NCBI RefSeq assembly: GCF_003286085.1
Contig: NW_020825596.1
Coordinates: 1 to 64,000 of the forward strand
Length of the DNA stretch: 64,000 bases
DNA from: Drosophila persimilis
Lineage: Eukaryota; Arthropoda; Insecta; Diptera; Drosophilidae
Reading direction: 5' to 3'
This document shows, one piece after another, positions 63,080 through 64,000 of the stretch. Both the position numbers and the translations under genes were made by a program. Under the pieces are notes generated by a model. The model was not told where the DNA came from. It did no database searches and saw only the letters and a list, made by a program, of their open reading frames with translations. How positions within the stretch are numbered: the stretch's first letter is position 1; each line of letters opens with the position of its first letter.

Positions 63080-64000
63080 AATGGCTCATGTCTTATGTTC
63101 ATCTGTGCTTCTCGTATTGGCTGCTCTGTTGTAAGGGGATGGGATGGGATGGGGAAAGATGCCTGCTCCCGTATAACCGCCCGGATACTTTATACTTCCG
63201 GATCTTACGATCCGGGCGCGTGTAGCTCCGAAGAGACGACCGCATAGCATCTTGTGGGCGGTTGAAATGGCTTTGTTGGGGCGTGTGGCAGAGTGGCGAT
63301 AGCTGGCAGTGTAAATTTTGTTCCTGCTCAGCCTCATTTGTTCTTTTTAGTGGCATTTGAAGTGGGTGGGGGGGGGGGTGGGTGTGGGATTGGCTGGGCA
63401 TAATTGCCGAAGTTGGCGGCCGATAACACTAGCATTGAGAAATGCAATTTAAATTTGAATTGGCTTTTTGTGTGTGTTATCGGTCAATGGTCTGGTATTT
63501 GCGTGGTATTTTTAGTGATACCACATGTCAAGGGGAATATGGGAATGGCAGATAGATGGGGAAGAAGAGGAAAAAGGTAATAAAACTAATTAGAAACTAC
63601 TAATAATATACAATTAACTACAGAAAAACTACATTAATTTACAAAAACTTATTTCTAATATCACAGGCAAGTAAGTAAAACTATGGACAAACTATCTACG
63701 GACATGCAAAAACTACAGAAACAACAGGATTGACATCTACAACAAAAACATTGATGCAGACAAGGTAAAATAAACAATAATTGACATACATTTACAACAT
63801 ATAAACATATTAATCATATTTATTTTATTTCTAGCAGGAGGACAAACAACAACGGAGCACCGGCGGGCATAACAAACGCAATGCGAACATTACGCTGTAT
63901 ACCGGCCGGCTCTGTTGTCCCCCTGTGTGTTGTTTATTGGCGATGGCTGGATTCATGGTGTTGGCGTGCATCGTGGGCAAAGTTGGAGATGGCGAGCGGC

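Larger units (their letters stand above)
52014..64000 (-). mobile_element. Telomeric gag-only retrotransposon, family 2, unit I (3' part, split by an LTR element)
   Basis: The 3' terminal repeats start at 52014, the 3' UTR runs to 52726, and it resumes after the LTR element at 63080. Its gag would lie beyond the right edge. At 63577-63666 and 63765-63837 it keeps the two antisense introns seen in G and H, and at 63860-63908 the hairpin. It is the most distal unit in the window, if the chromosome end is to the right. Confidence 0.85.

Noticed and set aside
1-64000. tRNA or rRNA genes, or host protein genes
   Set aside because: None recognised on either strand. The only tRNA-like match is the primer-binding site of the LTR element.

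Overview
The window looks like part of a Drosophila telomere, probably from the virilis group. It contains no ordinary host gene. It is a head-to-tail array of HeT-A/TART/TAHRE-like non-LTR retrotransposons, and every element lies on the minus strand. Telomeric elements attach by their 3' ends, so the chromosome end should lie to the right and the centromere to the left. The virilis-group call rests on the array type and on an inserted Ty3/gypsy-type LTR element of 10.35 kb with very long (2.25 kb) LTRs, which matches what I remember of Ulysses of D. virilis. I could not run a search, so the species call is an inference.

Layout, left to right. (1) 1-3660: 5' half of an R1/LOA-like LINE with ORF1 and the start of a broken ORF2. 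(2) 3661-29848: five copies (A-E, about 5.0-5.6 kb each) of a gag-only family, here called family 1. (3) 29849-36943: one pol-bearing element (R). Most of its gag is nearly identical to family 1 and it carries a jockey-clade endonuclease/reverse transcriptase. A 1.06 kb repeat with inverted ends interrupts the pol. (4) 36944-52013: three copies (F-H, about 5.02 kb each) of a second gag-only family, here called family 2, with related but diverged Gag. (5) 52014 to the window end: the 3' part of a fourth family-2 copy (I), split by the LTR element at 52727-63079.

Functional reading. Gag-only units cannot reverse transcribe themselves. R is the likely source of reverse transcriptase for family 1, as TAHRE or TART are thought to be for HeT-A. 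No pol partner for family 2 is visible here. Both Gag families share an RRM-like region followed by three zinc knuckles, and both have long low-complexity tails rich in Gln, Asn, Thr and Pro.

The most interesting material lies outside the Gag frames. The 3' UTRs of both families, read on the plus (antisense) strand, carry runs of short introns with good 5' splice sites, CTAAT/CTGAT-like branch points and 3' splice sites, mostly 56-90 nt long. Family 1 amplifies one such intron inside an approximately 200-bp tandem repeat. Both families keep the same imperfect hairpin just after an antisense 3' splice site, and both repeat a GGTCCGGCC(A/G)CC motif. Family 2 ends in a 45-bp tandem repeat whose copy number differs between units. 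In family 1, two homopolymer C tracts split Gag into different frames in most copies.
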